Counted from the first letter of the stretch, positions 1 to 8,857 are shown. The stretch is DNA of 64,000 nucleotides from Bradyrhizobium sp. CB1015 (GCF_025200925.1 NZ_CP104174.1:3348001-3412000), one strand, 5' to 3'. Notes: a model not told the origin generated them from the letters alone. Program-made: numbers and translations.

Positions 1-1
1 C

Positions 2-1324
2 TTCAAGCCGGAGGAGATCACCTACATCCTGAAGGATTCCGGCACCGCAGTCCTGATCGCCCATGCCGACATGCTGCATGGTTTGCGCGATGCGATCCCT
101 GAGGGAGTCGCTGTGCTCAGCGTGCCGACGCCGCCGGAGATCCTGTCCAACTACAAGATCGATCCGGATCATCTGGCGACGCCGAGCTTCGCGATCGACT
201 TCGAAGCCTGGCTCGCGCAACATCCGCCCTATGACGGCCCGGTCGTGCCGCAGCCCATGAACATGATCTACACATCGGGCACCACGGGTCATCCCAAGGG
301 CGTCCGCCGCAACGCGCCGACGCCGGAGCAGCAGGCCGCCGGCGAGCGCATGCGCGCGATGATCTATGGGCTCAAGCTAGGCGCCCGCGCGCTGCTGCCG
401 GGCCCGCTTTATCATTCCGCACCGAACTCGTTCGGCATCCGTGCCGGCAAGCTCGGCGGCGTGCTGGTGCTGATGCCGCGCTTCGAGGCGGAGGAATTCC
501 TGCAGGCGATCGAGCGCTACAAAATCGACACCATCTTCATGGTGCCGACCATGTTCATCCGCCTGATGAAGCTGCCCGAGGAGGTGCGCGAGAAATACGA
601 CGTCTCCTCGCTCCGCCACGTCATCCATGCCGCCGCGCCGTGCCCGGCCGAGGTCAAGCGCGCCATGATCGAATGGTGGGGGCCGGTGATCTACGAATTC
701 TACGGCTCGACCGAATCCAGCGCCGTGACCTTTGCGACCTCCGAGGACGCGCTGAAGAAGCCCGGGACTGTCGGCAGGATCTCGCCGGGCGCCGAGCTGC
801 GCTTCATCGGCGAGGACGGTCGCGTGCTCGGCGTCGGCGAGATCGGCGAGATCTATTCCCGCATGGCTGAGATGGCCGACTTCACCTATCACAACAAGCC
901 GGAGAAGCGCGCCGAGATCGACCGCGACGGCTTCATCACCTCCGGCGACGTCGGCTATATCGATGAAGACGGCTACGTCTTCATCTGTGACCGCAAGCGC
1001 GACATGGTGATCTCGGGCGGCGTCAACATCTATCCGGCCGAGATCGAATCCGTGCTGCACGCCGTATCAGGCGTGCATGATTGCGCCGTGTTCGGCATCC
1101 CCGACGCCGAGTTCGGCGAAGCGCTGATGGCGGTGGTGGAGCCGCAACCCGGGATCACGCTCGCTGCCTCCGATGTCCGCGCCGCGCTGAAGGCGCATCT
1201 GGCCGATTACAAGGTGCCCAAGCACATCGAGATCCGCAGCGACCTGCCGCGCGAAGATTCCGGAAAAATCTTCAAGCGCCGCCTGCGCGATCCCTATTGG
1301 GAGCAGGCGGGCCGGAAGATCTAG
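2..1324 (+). CDS. Acyl-CoA synthetase (AMP-forming), 5' end outside window
   Basis: ATP-dependent acyl-CoA ligase (ANL superfamily) that activates a carboxylic acid to its CoA thioester through an acyl-adenylate. The frame is open from the first bases, so the N-terminus lies upstream and about 440 residues are visible. Motifs in order: the P-loop MIYTSGTTGHPKG, the acyl/adenine-binding YEFYGSTESS, the A8 hinge region SGDVGYIDEDGYVFICDRKR followed by GGVNIYPAEIE, and the C-terminal lysine motif DSGKIFKRRLRD. All catalytic motifs are present, so the enzyme should be active. The substrate cannot be read; FadD3- or medium/long-chain-type ligases are the likely group. A repeat element follows directly. 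Confidence 0.93.
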   Translation, partial: FKPEEITYILKDSGTAVLIAHADMLHGLRDAIPEGVAVLSVPTPPEILSNYKIDPDHLATPSFAIDFEAWLAQHPPYDGPVVPQPMNMIYTSGTTGHPKGVRRNAPTPEQQAAGERMRAMIYGLKLGARALLPGPLYHSAPNSFGIRAGKLGGVLVLMPRFEAEEFLQAIERYKIDTIFMVPTMFIRLMKLPEEVREKYDVSSLRHVIHAAAPCPAEVKRAMIEWWGPVIYEFYGSTESSAVTFATSEDALKKPGTVGRISPGAELRFIGEDGRVLGVGEIGEIYSRMAEMADFTYHNKPEKRAEIDRDGFITSGDVGYIDEDGYVFICDRKRDMVISGGVNIYPAEIESVLHAVSGVHDCAVFGIPDAEFGEALMAVVEPQPGITLAASDVRAALKAHLADYKVPKHIEIRSDLPREDSGKIFKRRLRDPYWEQAGRKI

Positions 1325-1331
1325 CGCCCTT

Positions 1332-1475
1332 CGTAGCCCGGATGGAGCGCACGCGTAATCCGGGGTCTTTCGCCGCGGAGAGATCATCCTGGATTGCGCT
1401 GCGCTCCATCCAGGCTACGCCGCTGTCGCCGCGGAGTGACTTTCCCGGATTGCGCTGCGCTCCATCCGGGCTACG
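1332..1475. repeat. Dispersed palindromic repeat, family A (CGTAGCCCGGAT type)
   Basis: Begins CGTAGCCCGGATGGAGCGCA and contains two inverted arms of the type GGATTGCGCTGCGCTCCATCC that end CTACG, so it can fold into nested hairpins. A second copy is at 41592-41675. It lies between two same-strand genes and carries no credible coding sequence. Confidence 0.75.
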
Positions 1476-1542
1476 TTACTGTCTTCGCAGGGACAGATTT
1501 CGTACCTATATGAACGGTGGTCACCAACCTCCGGATCATCCC

Positions 1543-1947
1543 ATGGCGCCCGTTTCCATCCTGCTCAACATCCTCTGGATCCTCATCGGCGGCGCCTGGA
1601 TGGCGTTCGGCTGGTTGATCGCCGCGATCGTCATGGCGATCACCATCATCGGCCTGCCCTGGGCGCGGGCGGCGTTCAACATCGCCGTCTACACGCTGCT
1701 GCCGTTCGGCTCGAAGGCGGTCAGCCGCTACGACGTTACCGGCGTTGAGGATATCGGCACCGGCCCGCTCGGGGTGATCGGCAACATCATCTGGTTCGTG
1801 CTCGCCGGCTGGTGGCTGGCGCTCGGTCACCTCCTGACCGCCCTCGTGCTCGCGGTCACCATCATCGGCATCCCCTTCGCCTGGGCCCATCTGAAGCTCG
1901 CCGGCATCGCGCTCTGGCCGATCGGCAAGGTGATCGTGCCGGCGTAG
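1543..1947 (+). CDS. YccF/DUF307 inner-membrane protein
   Basis: Small integral membrane protein of 134 residues. The two halves are similar to each other: each has a hydrophobic segment rich in tryptophan followed by an (A/V)ITIIG(L/I)P motif (residues about 33-40 and 106-112), the internal duplication typical of YccF proteins. Function is unknown in the family. An in-frame ATG at 1510 would add 11 residues (MNGGHQPPDHP); 1543 is preferred because it gives the usual family N-terminus. It stands alone between repeat elements. Confidence 0.85.
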   Translation: MAPVSILLNILWILIGGAWMAFGWLIAAIVMAITIIGLPWARAAFNIAVYTLLPFGSKAVSRYDVTGVEDIGTGPLGVIGNIIWFVLAGWWLALGHLLTALVLAVTIIGIPFAWAHLKLAGIALWPIGKVIVPA

Positions 1948-1963
1948 GGCGACCGCGTGGCCC

Positions 1964-2051
1964 GTAGGATGGGTAGAGCGCCAGCGAAACTCATCATCCA
2001 TCCGCTTGTGGCGAAGCATGTTGGGTTTCGCAAGGGCTCTACCCATCCTAC
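1964..2051. repeat. Dispersed palindromic repeat, family B (GTAGGATGGGTAGAGCG type)
   Basis: Starts GTAGGATGGGTAGAGCG and ends with the complementary GGCTCTACCCATCCTAC, so it forms one long stem with an internal loop. A diverged second copy is at 2645-2730; the two copies bracket the acetyltransferase gene. Confidence 0.75.
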
Positions 2052-2076
2052 CCCTGAACTCATGAAGTCGTTGCCG

Positions 2077-2556
2077 TCAACGTCTATGCGTAACGAGCGT
2101 CTTCGACATCGGGTAGCCGGAGCTGGTACCGAATTTCCCGACGGGCTGGCCGTCCGCCGTATAGCCGTTGGAGCGATAAAATCGAAGGGCGGTTTCGGTG
2201 CTGGTCAGGCTGCAGCGCGCGTTGCCTCGCTCCAGCGCTCGTGCTTCGAGCGCCCGAAGCAATGCACGACTGATGCCGCGAAATCTCACGTCGGGAGAAA
2301 CGTAGTTCAGAGTGATTTGGCCGGCGTCAGTAACCGAACCCACGGCAAGAATCCTGTTGTCCTCAACCGCCACTAGCAGCGAATTTCCCGGCTGACTGAT
2401 CCAGGAAGCGAAAATCTCAGGGGTCTTGTTTCCTAACCACCGCTCCAGGATGGTGGTATCGTTCTTGTGATCAGCCTCGCACAGTTCTGCAATCGACCGC
2501 CTCATAATGAGGCAGGCGGCTTCTGCGTCCTCAATCTTGGCGTCCCGAATGTCCAT
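2077..2556 (-). CDS. GNAT-family N-acetyltransferase
   Basis: Protein of 159 residues with the GNAT fold. The N-terminal IRDAKIEDAEAACLIMRRSI is the beta1-alpha1 region, VAVEDNRILAVGSV is beta2-beta3, and the acetyl-CoA pyrophosphate loop appears as the degenerate VRFRGISRALLRALEARALE (Q/RxxGxG/A type). The end ETALRFYRSNGYTADG is the usual beta5-alpha4 region carrying FYxxxGY. The acceptor substrate is not predictable. It is flanked on both sides by copies of repeat family B, which suggests the gene sits in a mobile or rearranged intergenic zone, although that is inference. Confidence 0.88.
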   Translation of the reverse strand: MDIRDAKIEDAEAACLIMRRSIAELCEADHKNDTTILERWLGNKTPEIFASWISQPGNSLLVAVEDNRILAVGSVTDAGQITLNYVSPDVRFRGISRALLRALEARALERGNARCSLTSTETALRFYRSNGYTADGQPVGKFGTSSGYPMSKTLVTHRR

Positions 2557-2644
2557 TCAGAAATAGCTACAGCGCTCGTGACACAACCGCAAGGCGCGGC
2601 GGTGGCTTCCTCTGCTTCTCGCCCCAGGCTGAACACGCAGGCTC

Positions 2645-2730
2645 GACGGGTAGAGCGCCAGCGAAGCCGTCAATCCGTCCGCTGATGAGGAGGCATGATG
2701 GGTTTTCGCAAAAGTTCAACCCATTCTACG
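2645..2730. repeat. Dispersed palindromic repeat, family B, second copy
   Basis: CGACGGGTAGAGCGCCAGCG at the left and AACCCATTCTACG at the right pair imperfectly. The inner part shares GCGAAGC and the ATGGGTTT/TCGCAA block with the copy at 1964-2051. No gene is seen in 2557-2733. Confidence 0.6.
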
Positions 2731-2733
2731 CGC

Positions 2734-4158
2734 CTACTTCTTTTTTGGTGTCAACCAGTCCTCGTCTTCCAGGGACGGTGCTTGTTTCTGCTGTTCCAGG
2801 ATTTTTCTGTACTCCTCGGGGATCACCTGGCTGCGAGATGCCTCTTGCAGCGTGTGTGGGAACCAGGTCGCAATGCCGGGGAAAGCAATCATCAGGCCAA
2901 CGCAGATCAGCTGCAGCACCATGAACTGGAACATGCCAGCGTAGATCGTCCGGAGACTCCAGCCCTTGACCACCTGCTTGAGATAGTACGCTGACATGGC
3001 GACGGGCGGCGACAGGAAGGCGGTCTGCAGCACCACCGCAACCAACGCTCCGAACCATATGAGGTCGATGCCCATGCCTTTCACGACGGGATAGAAGATC
3101 GGCAGAAACACCAGGATGATGGCCGGCCACTCAAACGGCCACCCCAGCAGGAAAACGAGAAAGAGCACGACAATCAGCATGAGGCTCGGCGGCAACTGCA
3201 GGCCGAGCATCGTCTCGGTGATCCAGTTCGCCGAGCCGAGGCGGGCGAACACCGCACCGAAAATGTTCGACGTGACCGCCAGCAGCAGGACCATGCTCGA
3301 CGTCCCCATCGTCGAGGTCATGGCGCGCTGCAGTCCGCTGAACGAGAACCTGCCATATGCGATGGCGAGGATCAGTGCGCCGACGCTGCCGATCCCGGCC
3401 GCCTCCGTCGGCGTCGCAAGCCCCCCGATGATCGAGCCGAGCGTCGCCGTGATGAGCCCGAGCAGCGGCAGCGTGCCGACGACCACCTCGCGCGCAATGT
3501 ATCCAGCGGAGTAGATCCGCTCATCCTTTGGCACTGGCGGCCCGAGCTTGGGATTGATGAAGGAGCGACCCATCAGATAGGCGATGTAGATGCCGGCCAG
3601 CAGAAAGCCCGGTCCGAAGGCTGCAGCATAGAGATCGGCGACCGAAACCCCGAGCACCGGCCCCATCACGATCAGCATGACCGACGGAGGAATGAGAATA
3701 CCGAGCGTGCCGCCCGCCGTGATGGTGCCCGCTGAAAGCTTGGCATCATAGCCCGCCTTCGTCATGATCGGCGATGCCATGATGCCAAGAACGGTGACGG
3801 CTGCGCCGACGATGCCTGTCGCCATCGCGAACACGGTCGAGGTCAGGATGACGACAAGGAAGAGTGCGCCGCGCACCGGCGCAAGCAGCATGCGGAACGC
3901 CGTAAAAAGGCGCTCCATGAGTCCCGCCTGCTCGGTGATGAAGCCCATGAAGATGAACAGCGGCACGGCGGCGAGGAGTTCTTCCTTCATCATGCCGATG
4001 GTCTGGAAGTAACCAAGCTCGAAGACCGTGGCGCCCATACCCCAGTAGCCGAACGTAAAGGCGAGAAACAGCAACGTGAACGAGATCGGCACACCGATGA
4101 AGATCGCGCCAAGCAGCACCAGCAGCATGATGAGGCCGATGAGCGCTTCTGCGGTCAT
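2734..4158 (-). CDS. dctM: TRAP transporter large permease (DctM family)
   Basis: Large membrane subunit of a tripartite ATP-independent periplasmic transporter; it carries the ion-coupled translocation path. The protein has 474 residues with at least 12 hydrophobic segments, beginning ALIGLIMLLVLLGAIFIGVP. It contains the DctM-type loop GGTLGILIPPSVMLIVMG, and a later PTEAAGIGSVGALI segment. The C-terminus is a charged cytoplasmic tail ending DEDWLTPKKK. Its start overlaps the stop of dctQ (ATGA), so the two are translationally coupled. Last gene of the dctPQM operon. Confidence 0.95.
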   Translation of the reverse strand: MTAEALIGLIMLLVLLGAIFIGVPISFTLLFLAFTFGYWGMGATVFELGYFQTIGMMKEELLAAVPLFIFMGFITEQAGLMERLFTAFRMLLAPVRGALFLVVILTSTVFAMATGIVGAAVTVLGIMASPIMTKAGYDAKLSAGTITAGGTLGILIPPSVMLIVMGPVLGVSVADLYAAAFGPGFLLAGIYIAYLMGRSFINPKLGPPVPKDERIYSAGYIAREVVVGTLPLLGLITATLGSIIGGLATPTEAAGIGSVGALILAIAYGRFSFSGLQRAMTSTMGTSSMVLLLAVTSNIFGAVFARLGSANWITETMLGLQLPPSLMLIVVLFLVFLLGWPFEWPAIILVFLPIFYPVVKGMGIDLIWFGALVAVVLQTAFLSPPVAMSAYYLKQVVKGWSLRTIYAGMFQFMVLQLICVGLMIAFPGIATWFPHTLQEASRSQVIPEEYRKILEQQKQAPSLEDEDWLTPKKK

Positions 4159-4718
4159 ATCTCGACCTTCTCCTTATGCTCCAGTTCGACGCCGGTGCGC
4201 GCCATGTAGATGCTCTTGATCAACTCGGACACGCCCTGGACCAGCAGCAGGAGGCAGGCGAGCGGCACGACGAACTTGAACGGCCACAGCACGGGTCGCC
4301 AGGGTGTCTGATCCGAAGTCTCGTTGATCAGCCAGGCGTAGTGAAATTCGTTCCAGCTGATCAGGAACAGCATGATCAGGCTCGGGAAGAAGAAGACGAC
4401 ATAGGAGATCGCATCGATCCAGCCTTTCCTGCGGATCGAGAACTTCTCCCAGAAGAAGTCGGTACGGATATGAGCACCCTTGTGCAGCGCGTAAGCGGCG
4501 CCAAGCATGAAGAGCGAGCCGTACAGCATGTAGGTTGCGTCGTAGGCCCATATGGTCGGCGCGTTGAACAGGTAACGCGCGCCAACCTCGTAGGCGACGG
4601 CGAGAACCAGCGGCACCGAGAGCCACGAGATGATCGTGCCGGTCCGGTCCGTGAAGCCGTCGATCACCCTGATGATGGCCAATAGCGCCGGCGACTGCCT
4701 GTCTGTTATCTCAGCCAT
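4155..4718 (-). CDS. dctQ: TRAP transporter small permease (DctQ family)
   Basis: Small membrane subunit, 187 residues, four predicted membrane segments (WLSVPLVLAVAYEVGARYLF; ATYMLYGSLFMLGAAYAL; AISYVVFFFPSLIMLFLISW; PFKFVVPLACLLLLVQGV). The ATG at 4718 is preceded by AAGGGG at good spacing and gives the family N-terminus (MAEITDRQSPALLAIIRVID); longer in-frame readings add a low-complexity arginine-rich stretch and are not credible. It overlaps dctM by 4 nt and lies 94 nt after dctP. Confidence 0.93.
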   Translation of the reverse strand: MAEITDRQSPALLAIIRVIDGFTDRTGTIISWLSVPLVLAVAYEVGARYLFNAPTIWAYDATYMLYGSLFMLGAAYALHKGAHIRTDFFWEKFSIRRKGWIDAISYVVFFFPSLIMLFLISWNEFHYAWLINETSDQTPWRPVLWPFKFVVPLACLLLLVQGVSELIKSIYMARTGVELEHKEKVEI

Positions 4719-4812
4719 GCCTCGCCCCTTTCGCCGATCATTCGTGCGGCGCAAAGCAGGCCGCCTGCGTGCGGATTGAGGGCGGTCAAATCGGCCGCCC
4801 TCGGAGGAAGCC

Positions 4813-5919
4813 CTATTTCTCGGTAGGGAAGTAGTAGTTCGCCATGAAGGAGTATGGCGGGAAGTAGGACCTCTTGTACGGCACCACAGCGCTGGCATAG
4901 GCCTTCTGCGAGTCGTGCACCTTCTTGAAGAACGGGTTCTTGGCGCCCTCGGCCGCCGCAATCTCGTCCCACTTCTTGATGAAGGCCAGCAGGATCTCCG
5001 TCGGCGTGCGCAGGATCTGTACGCCGTGCTTCTGCTGCATCTCGATCAGCGCATCGGCGTTCTGGCGCTGCCACTTGGTCCACCAGACGAGGAATGTCTC
5101 GTTGGCCGCCGACTTGATGATCTCCTGATGTTGCGGGCTGAGCTCCTTCCACACATCGCCGTTGATGACGAGCTCGCCGACCGTCACGTTCTCATGCAAG
5201 CCGGGTGAATAGTGATACTTCCAGACGTTATGGAAGCCGAGCTGCAGATCCTCGATGCCGCCGACCCATTCGGCGCAATCGATCACGCCGCGTTGCGCGG
5301 AGGGAATGATTTCTCCGCCCGGCATGTTGACCACCGTGAAGCCGAGCGCCTGCCATACTTCGCCGGCCATGCCGGTCTGGCGGCATTTCATGCCCTTCAT
5401 GTCCTCGACCGTCTGAATCGGCTTCTTGAACCAGCCGAATGCCTGCGGCCCCGCAGGCAGGATTGGAAACACGACGAGGTTGAGCTTGAGCTCCTTCTGA
5501 TAAAACTCGTTGTAAAGCTCGAGGCCGCCGCCGTGATAGAGCCAACCCATCACGTCCATGAAGTCCATGCCGAAGGTGCCGCCGGGACCGCCGGTGAACA
5601 GGATCGCGGTCTTGTTCTTGCCGGTCCAGTAGCCGGCCCACGCATGCGCTCCGTCGAGCACCTTCTTGTGGGTTGCGTCCAGCACCTCGAACGCCGGCAC
5701 GACCTGGCCGGCGGGCATCGCCTCGATCTTCAGCGCGCCGGCTGACAGCTTGTTCACCCGGTCGGCGAAATAGGTGAAGTTGTCATAGAGCGTGAGCGAC
5801 GCCGGCCATGTGGCCTGCATCTTCAACACCTTCGTCTGCGCCATGACTGTTGTGGTGGATACGACAAACGCCGAAGCGATCAGGGCAACGGCGATCAACC
5901 CCAGAAACAAGCGTTTCAT
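4813..5919 (-). CDS. dctP: TRAP transporter solute-binding protein (DctP family, TakP-like)
   Basis: Periplasmic substrate-binding protein, 368 residues, with a signal peptide (MKRLFLGLIAVALIASAFVV, likely cut after VMA-Q). The ATG at 5919 has a strong GGAGGAG ribosome site. The domain includes GMKCRQTGMAGEVWQALGF (ligand arginine region), PSAQRGVIDCAEWVGG and WKYHYSPGLHE. The last resembles the YYYYPGWxE motif of TakP-type proteins, so a 2-oxo or 2-hydroxy acid is a plausible ligand; this is inference. First gene of dctPQM. Confidence 0.9.
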   Translation of the reverse strand: MKRLFLGLIAVALIASAFVVSTTTVMAQTKVLKMQATWPASLTLYDNFTYFADRVNKLSAGALKIEAMPAGQVVPAFEVLDATHKKVLDGAHAWAGYWTGKNKTAILFTGGPGGTFGMDFMDVMGWLYHGGGLELYNEFYQKELKLNLVVFPILPAGPQAFGWFKKPIQTVEDMKGMKCRQTGMAGEVWQALGFTVVNMPGGEIIPSAQRGVIDCAEWVGGIEDLQLGFHNVWKYHYSPGLHENVTVGELVINGDVWKELSPQHQEIIKSAANETFLVWWTKWQRQNADALIEMQQKHGVQILRTPTEILLAFIKKWDEIAAAEGAKNPFFKKVHDSQKAYASAVVPYKRSYFPPYSFMANYYFPTEK

Positions 5920-6225
5920 GAGCCATCTCCTCCCTTGGACAACGTGACCGCGGCGAACTATTCTCTTCGTTGTTCTTGGTCGCCAAGTCTTCAAACCACG
6001 TCTGCCACCATTCTGCCACCATCGCCGTAAGTTGTCATCTTGCTTTCTGGCCGTAGCAAGCGCTGCAATTGGACATGGTCGAGACGTTCAGCTCTTGGCC
6101 TCAGGCGACGAAATCTCCATTCGTTTGTTACGCTGGCTGTCGGTGGCAAACCAGACGTCGGGGGCGCCTTTGGCTGCTGCGGGACGCGGCCGGGCGATGC
6201 TGCGCACACCATGCCTCGCGTTGCC
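5920..6225. other. dctP upstream region and left flank of the IS
   Basis: About 300 bases without a credible gene. It should hold the dctPQM promoter (reading left) but no clear -35/-10 pair was recognised. A short direct repeat, TCTGCCACCAT, occurs twice near 5999-6020. The right part, ending GCGTTGCCCGACG, joins with the sequence after 7917 to rebuild a dispersed repeat split by the insertion sequence. Confidence 0.5.
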
Positions 6226-6230
6226 CGACG

Positions 6231-6244
6231 AGGCTGGGCAAGAA
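6231..6244 (+). repeat. Left terminal inverted repeat of the IS
   Basis: AGGCTGGGCAAGAA, identical to the complement of 7904-7917. Beyond it the ends diverge but share GTCGTT offset by two bases. Confidence 0.85.
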
Positions 6245-6279
6245 CGTCGTTTTTTGAGAGTTGATGTAGGATTCGTCTT

Positions 6280-7887
6280 ATGGCGAATCGCACATTCAAG
6301 ACCGGCGAGAGCCGGGAGCAACCCAGTCTTCTGCCTGCGCGGATTGAGGACTATGTCGGGCCGGACAATCCGGTGCGGGCAATCGAGAGCTTCGTTTGCG
6401 CGCTCGACCTTGCAAAGCTTGGTTTCGGCCACGCGGATCGTGGCGCGGAAGAAGTCGGGCAGCCGCCGTATGATCCTGCCGATCTGCTGAAGCTCTATCT
6501 TTACGGCTACATCAACCAGGTCAGGTCGTCGCGACGGCTAGAGCGGGAATCTGGCCGCAATCTGGAGCTGATCTGGCTGCTGAAGGGACTGAAGCCGGGT
6601 TATCGGACGATTGCCAACTTCCGCAAGGAGAACTGGAAGGCGCTGAAGGCCGCGAACCGCAGCTTCGTGCTGCTGGCTCGGGAGCTTGGGCTTGTGGGCG
6701 GCACGATCGTAGCGATTGATGGTTCCCTGTTCCACGGCGACGCCAGCAAGGCTTCCATCTTTACGCGCAAGCGGCTTGGCGAGCAGATCGCGAGGCTGGA
6801 CCAGGAGATCGAGGCTTACCGCAAGTCTGTTGAAGACAATGATGCGGCAGAGGTCAAGAAGCCGGGGAAGGATCGCGCGGACGGTGATGGTCGAGGAGAT
6901 GGCGGTGATATCGCTGCGAAGGTCGCGGCGCTGATGGCGAAGCGTTCACGTGCCGAGGCCGATCTGGCTCGGCTGGAAGAGAGTGGCGAGACGCAAATGT
7001 CGCTGACGGATCCGGACGCCCGGCTTCTGGTCAAGAATGGTCAGGGCATTGCAGGCTACAATGTGCAGACCGCGGTTGATGACAAGCACAAGCTCATTGT
7101 CGCGAGTGAGGTAGTCAACGACAGCAGTGATGTTCGACAGCTCTCTGCGATGGCCAAGGCGGCCAAAAAGGCTCTTGGAGCCGAGACACTGCAGGCGCTG
7201 GCCGATGAGGGCTATTACAGCAGTGTCGAACTGAAGGCCTGCGAGGACGAGGGTATCATTGCCTATGTACCGCTGCCCGAAGGTAGCGCGCGGCTCGAGA
7301 AGCAAGGCCGCTTTGCGCTCAAGGACTTCAACTATGATGGTGCAACCGACACCTACCGTTGTCCTGCGGGCCAGCCGCTGCATCCGTTCAAGAGCAGGCA
7401 AAAGAACACCAGCGGCCGCATTGAGATCCGTTACGCGGCCCGTGTAGCAATCTGCAGGAGCTGCCCGCTCAAGGTCCGCTGTCTCTCACCGACCACCACC
7501 TACCGGACCATTGGTCGCTGGGAGCATGAAGATGTTCTCGAACGCCACCGCGCACGGATGCAGGGTGCGGGCGAGCTGATGCGTCGTCGTTCGGGGATTG
7601 TCGAGCATCCGTTTGGCACGCTCAAATGCCGTGCCGGCTATCGTCATTTCCTGGTCCGCGGCTTCGACAAGGTCCGCGGCGAATGGAGCCTGATGGCGCT
7701 CTGCTACAATTTCACCCGTGCGCTCAACATCCTTGGATTTGACGGGTTTCTGGCTGCCCTCGCAAAGAGGCTTGCTGTTTGCCAATGTATCTTCGCAGCC
7801 CTCCTCCAGCACATCCTGGTTGCTCCAGAGCCTCTCTGGACCAATATCCGACCGCCGCTCCAAATCGGCCGCTTCGTTCCGGCATGA
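6280..7887 (+). CDS. IS1182-family transposase
   Basis: DDE transposase of 535 residues. The N-terminal DUF772/InsH-like region (YVGPDNPVRAIESFVCALDL; ADLLKLYLYGYINQVRSSR) is followed by the catalytic domain: first Asp in VAIDGSLFHGDASK (about residue 147), second Asp in QALADEGYYSS (about 308), and Glu in IVEHPFGTLKCR (about 441). Between them is a zinc-finger-like CRSCPLKVRC. Length and motifs match complete family members, so it is likely active. The final 45 residues after NILGFDGF run to just before the right inverted repeat. Confidence 0.95.
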   Translation: MANRTFKTGESREQPSLLPARIEDYVGPDNPVRAIESFVCALDLAKLGFGHADRGAEEVGQPPYDPADLLKLYLYGYINQVRSSRRLERESGRNLELIWLLKGLKPGYRTIANFRKENWKALKAANRSFVLLARELGLVGGTIVAIDGSLFHGDASKASIFTRKRLGEQIARLDQEIEAYRKSVEDNDAAEVKKPGKDRADGDGRGDGGDIAAKVAALMAKRSRAEADLARLEESGETQMSLTDPDARLLVKNGQGIAGYNVQTAVDDKHKLIVASEVVNDSSDVRQLSAMAKAAKKALGAETLQALADEGYYSSVELKACEDEGIIAYVPLPEGSARLEKQGRFALKDFNYDGATDTYRCPAGQPLHPFKSRQKNTSGRIEIRYAARVAICRSCPLKVRCLSPTTTYRTIGRWEHEDVLERHRARMQGAGELMRRRSGIVEHPFGTLKCRAGYRHFLVRGFDKVRGEWSLMALCYNFTRALNILGFDGFLAALAKRLAVCQCIFAALLQHILVAPEPLWTNIRPPLQIGRFVPA

Positions 7888-7903
7888 GCCCGCCAACGAC
7901 CAA

Positions 7904-7917
7904 TTCTTGCCCAGCCT
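7904..7917 (-). repeat. Right terminal inverted repeat of the IS
   Basis: TTCTTGCCCAGCCT, the exact complement of the left end; followed by the second CGACG direct repeat at 7918-7922. Confidence 0.85.
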
Positions 7918-7922
7918 CGACG

Positions 7923-8540
7923 GGCAAAACACGCCAATGCAGGTCAAGGGGCGGGAGTAGAAAATATTCTGATTGACCGAATTCGCTGTTTCGGGTAAAC
8001 CGCAGCGCATCCCGGCTCGTCAAAGGGACGTTTCGCGATCGTCACGATACGTAGGCCGGGATGCGATGGACGCGGCAGCGCCGGCGCGTGACGGGGTGGC
8101 AGGGCGGGCAAATCCGTGAGCCATCACGATCCGCGGCACGACACGGTGCGGTCACAGCGTTTCTCTTCGGCATTGGGGGCGAGCACGCGCGAGCTTCCGA
8201 CTGTCCGGGGAGGGACGTCCGCGGACGGCAAAAGCGTGTGGTCCTGACGCCCGGGGTCTGTGCGTCAAGGCTTGCGGTGGTGAAGCGGCCCGACCGGGTG
8301 CGCGCATCAGTGATCCGCAAGGCGACGGGGGCAATAGTGCATCGCTCCCCGGGGAGAGCGCGCCATAAGCCGTAACACCATCGCGCAGGGAAGGCCGGGA
8401 TGTTCCGGCATCACCTGTGGTCACCCCGCGTGCGTCTTGTCGCGTGCGGACCTTGGGTGCCAGCCGGCGCCCGGCCTTCCCTGCGCCCTTGCTTCTCGAT
8501 GAGGGCGAAACGGACAGCAAAGCTCGGGCGGATTCAGCCG
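7923..8540. repeat. Long dispersed non-coding repeat with a large hairpin
   Basis: About 600 bases with no credible gene. From memory, this type of sequence (GGGCAAAACAC..., TCCTGACGCCCGGGGTC..., ATAAGCCGTAACACC...) recurs in Bradyrhizobium genomes and yields many spurious small protein calls; that is recollection, not a search. A 17-bp perfect inverted repeat, GCGCAGGGAAGGCCGGG (8383-8399) and its complement (8470-8486), encloses a 70-base loop. The repeat continues to the left of the insertion sequence. Confidence 0.6.
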
Positions 8541-8582
8541 CGAGACTGCGAAGGCATGTTTATTATACGATTAGCTATTTTC

Positions 8583-8756
8583 TCGTGCCCCGGACGCAGC
8601 GCAGTGCGCCCCCGGCGATGCGAAGCATCGTCCGGTGCGGCGTGGTGCGCTGCAAAGCCGGGGCCCATCTCTCCAGGTGTACCGTGTTGTCTTCGGGGTC
8701 CCGGCTCTGCGCAGCAACGCAAGAGCGTTGCAGCGCGTCCGGGACACGAAATCTTC
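8583..8756. repeat. Imperfect long inverted repeat upstream of ppc
   Basis: GTGCCCCGGACGCAGCGCAG near the left end pairs with GCAGCGCGTCCGGGACAC near the right end, and internal arms GCGATGCGAAGCATCG and GCAACGCAAGAGCGTTGC form smaller hairpins. It lies about 100 bases before the ppc start, so it may sit in the ppc leader or separate it from the upstream repeat zone. No coding sequence. Confidence 0.65.
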
Positions 8757-8857
8757 GCCCTGCCGCACCGCGCTCAACTTCATCTTGCACTGCGGCAGAA
8801 AAATATCGCACACTCCGCCGGACCGGGCCGCCAAGGGCGCGAGCAGGGGAGCGAGCC

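Larger units (their letters stand above)
6231..7917 (+). mobile_element. IS1182-family insertion sequence
   Basis: 1687-bp element bounded by 14-bp perfect terminal inverted repeats (AGGCTGGGCAAGAA at 6231-6244 and its complement at 7904-7917) and flanked by the 5-bp direct repeat CGACG (6226-6230 and 7918-7922). Removing the element and one direct repeat restores TTGCCCGACGGGCAA, a perfect palindrome around a central A. So the element entered the centre of a small hairpin. The single transposase gene fills nearly all of it. The ends are inferred from the sequence pattern; the direct repeat could in principle be a feature of the palindromic target rather than a true duplication. Confidence 0.85.

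Noticed and set aside
6040-6490. Small plus-strand frames between dctP and the IS
   Set aside because: They cross the IS end, lack ribosome sites and look like out-of-frame reading of a non-coding repeat.
8042-8520. Hypothetical proteins in the region before ppc
   Set aside because: Several overlapping frames on both strands lie in a dispersed repeat; composition and lack of start signals argue against coding.
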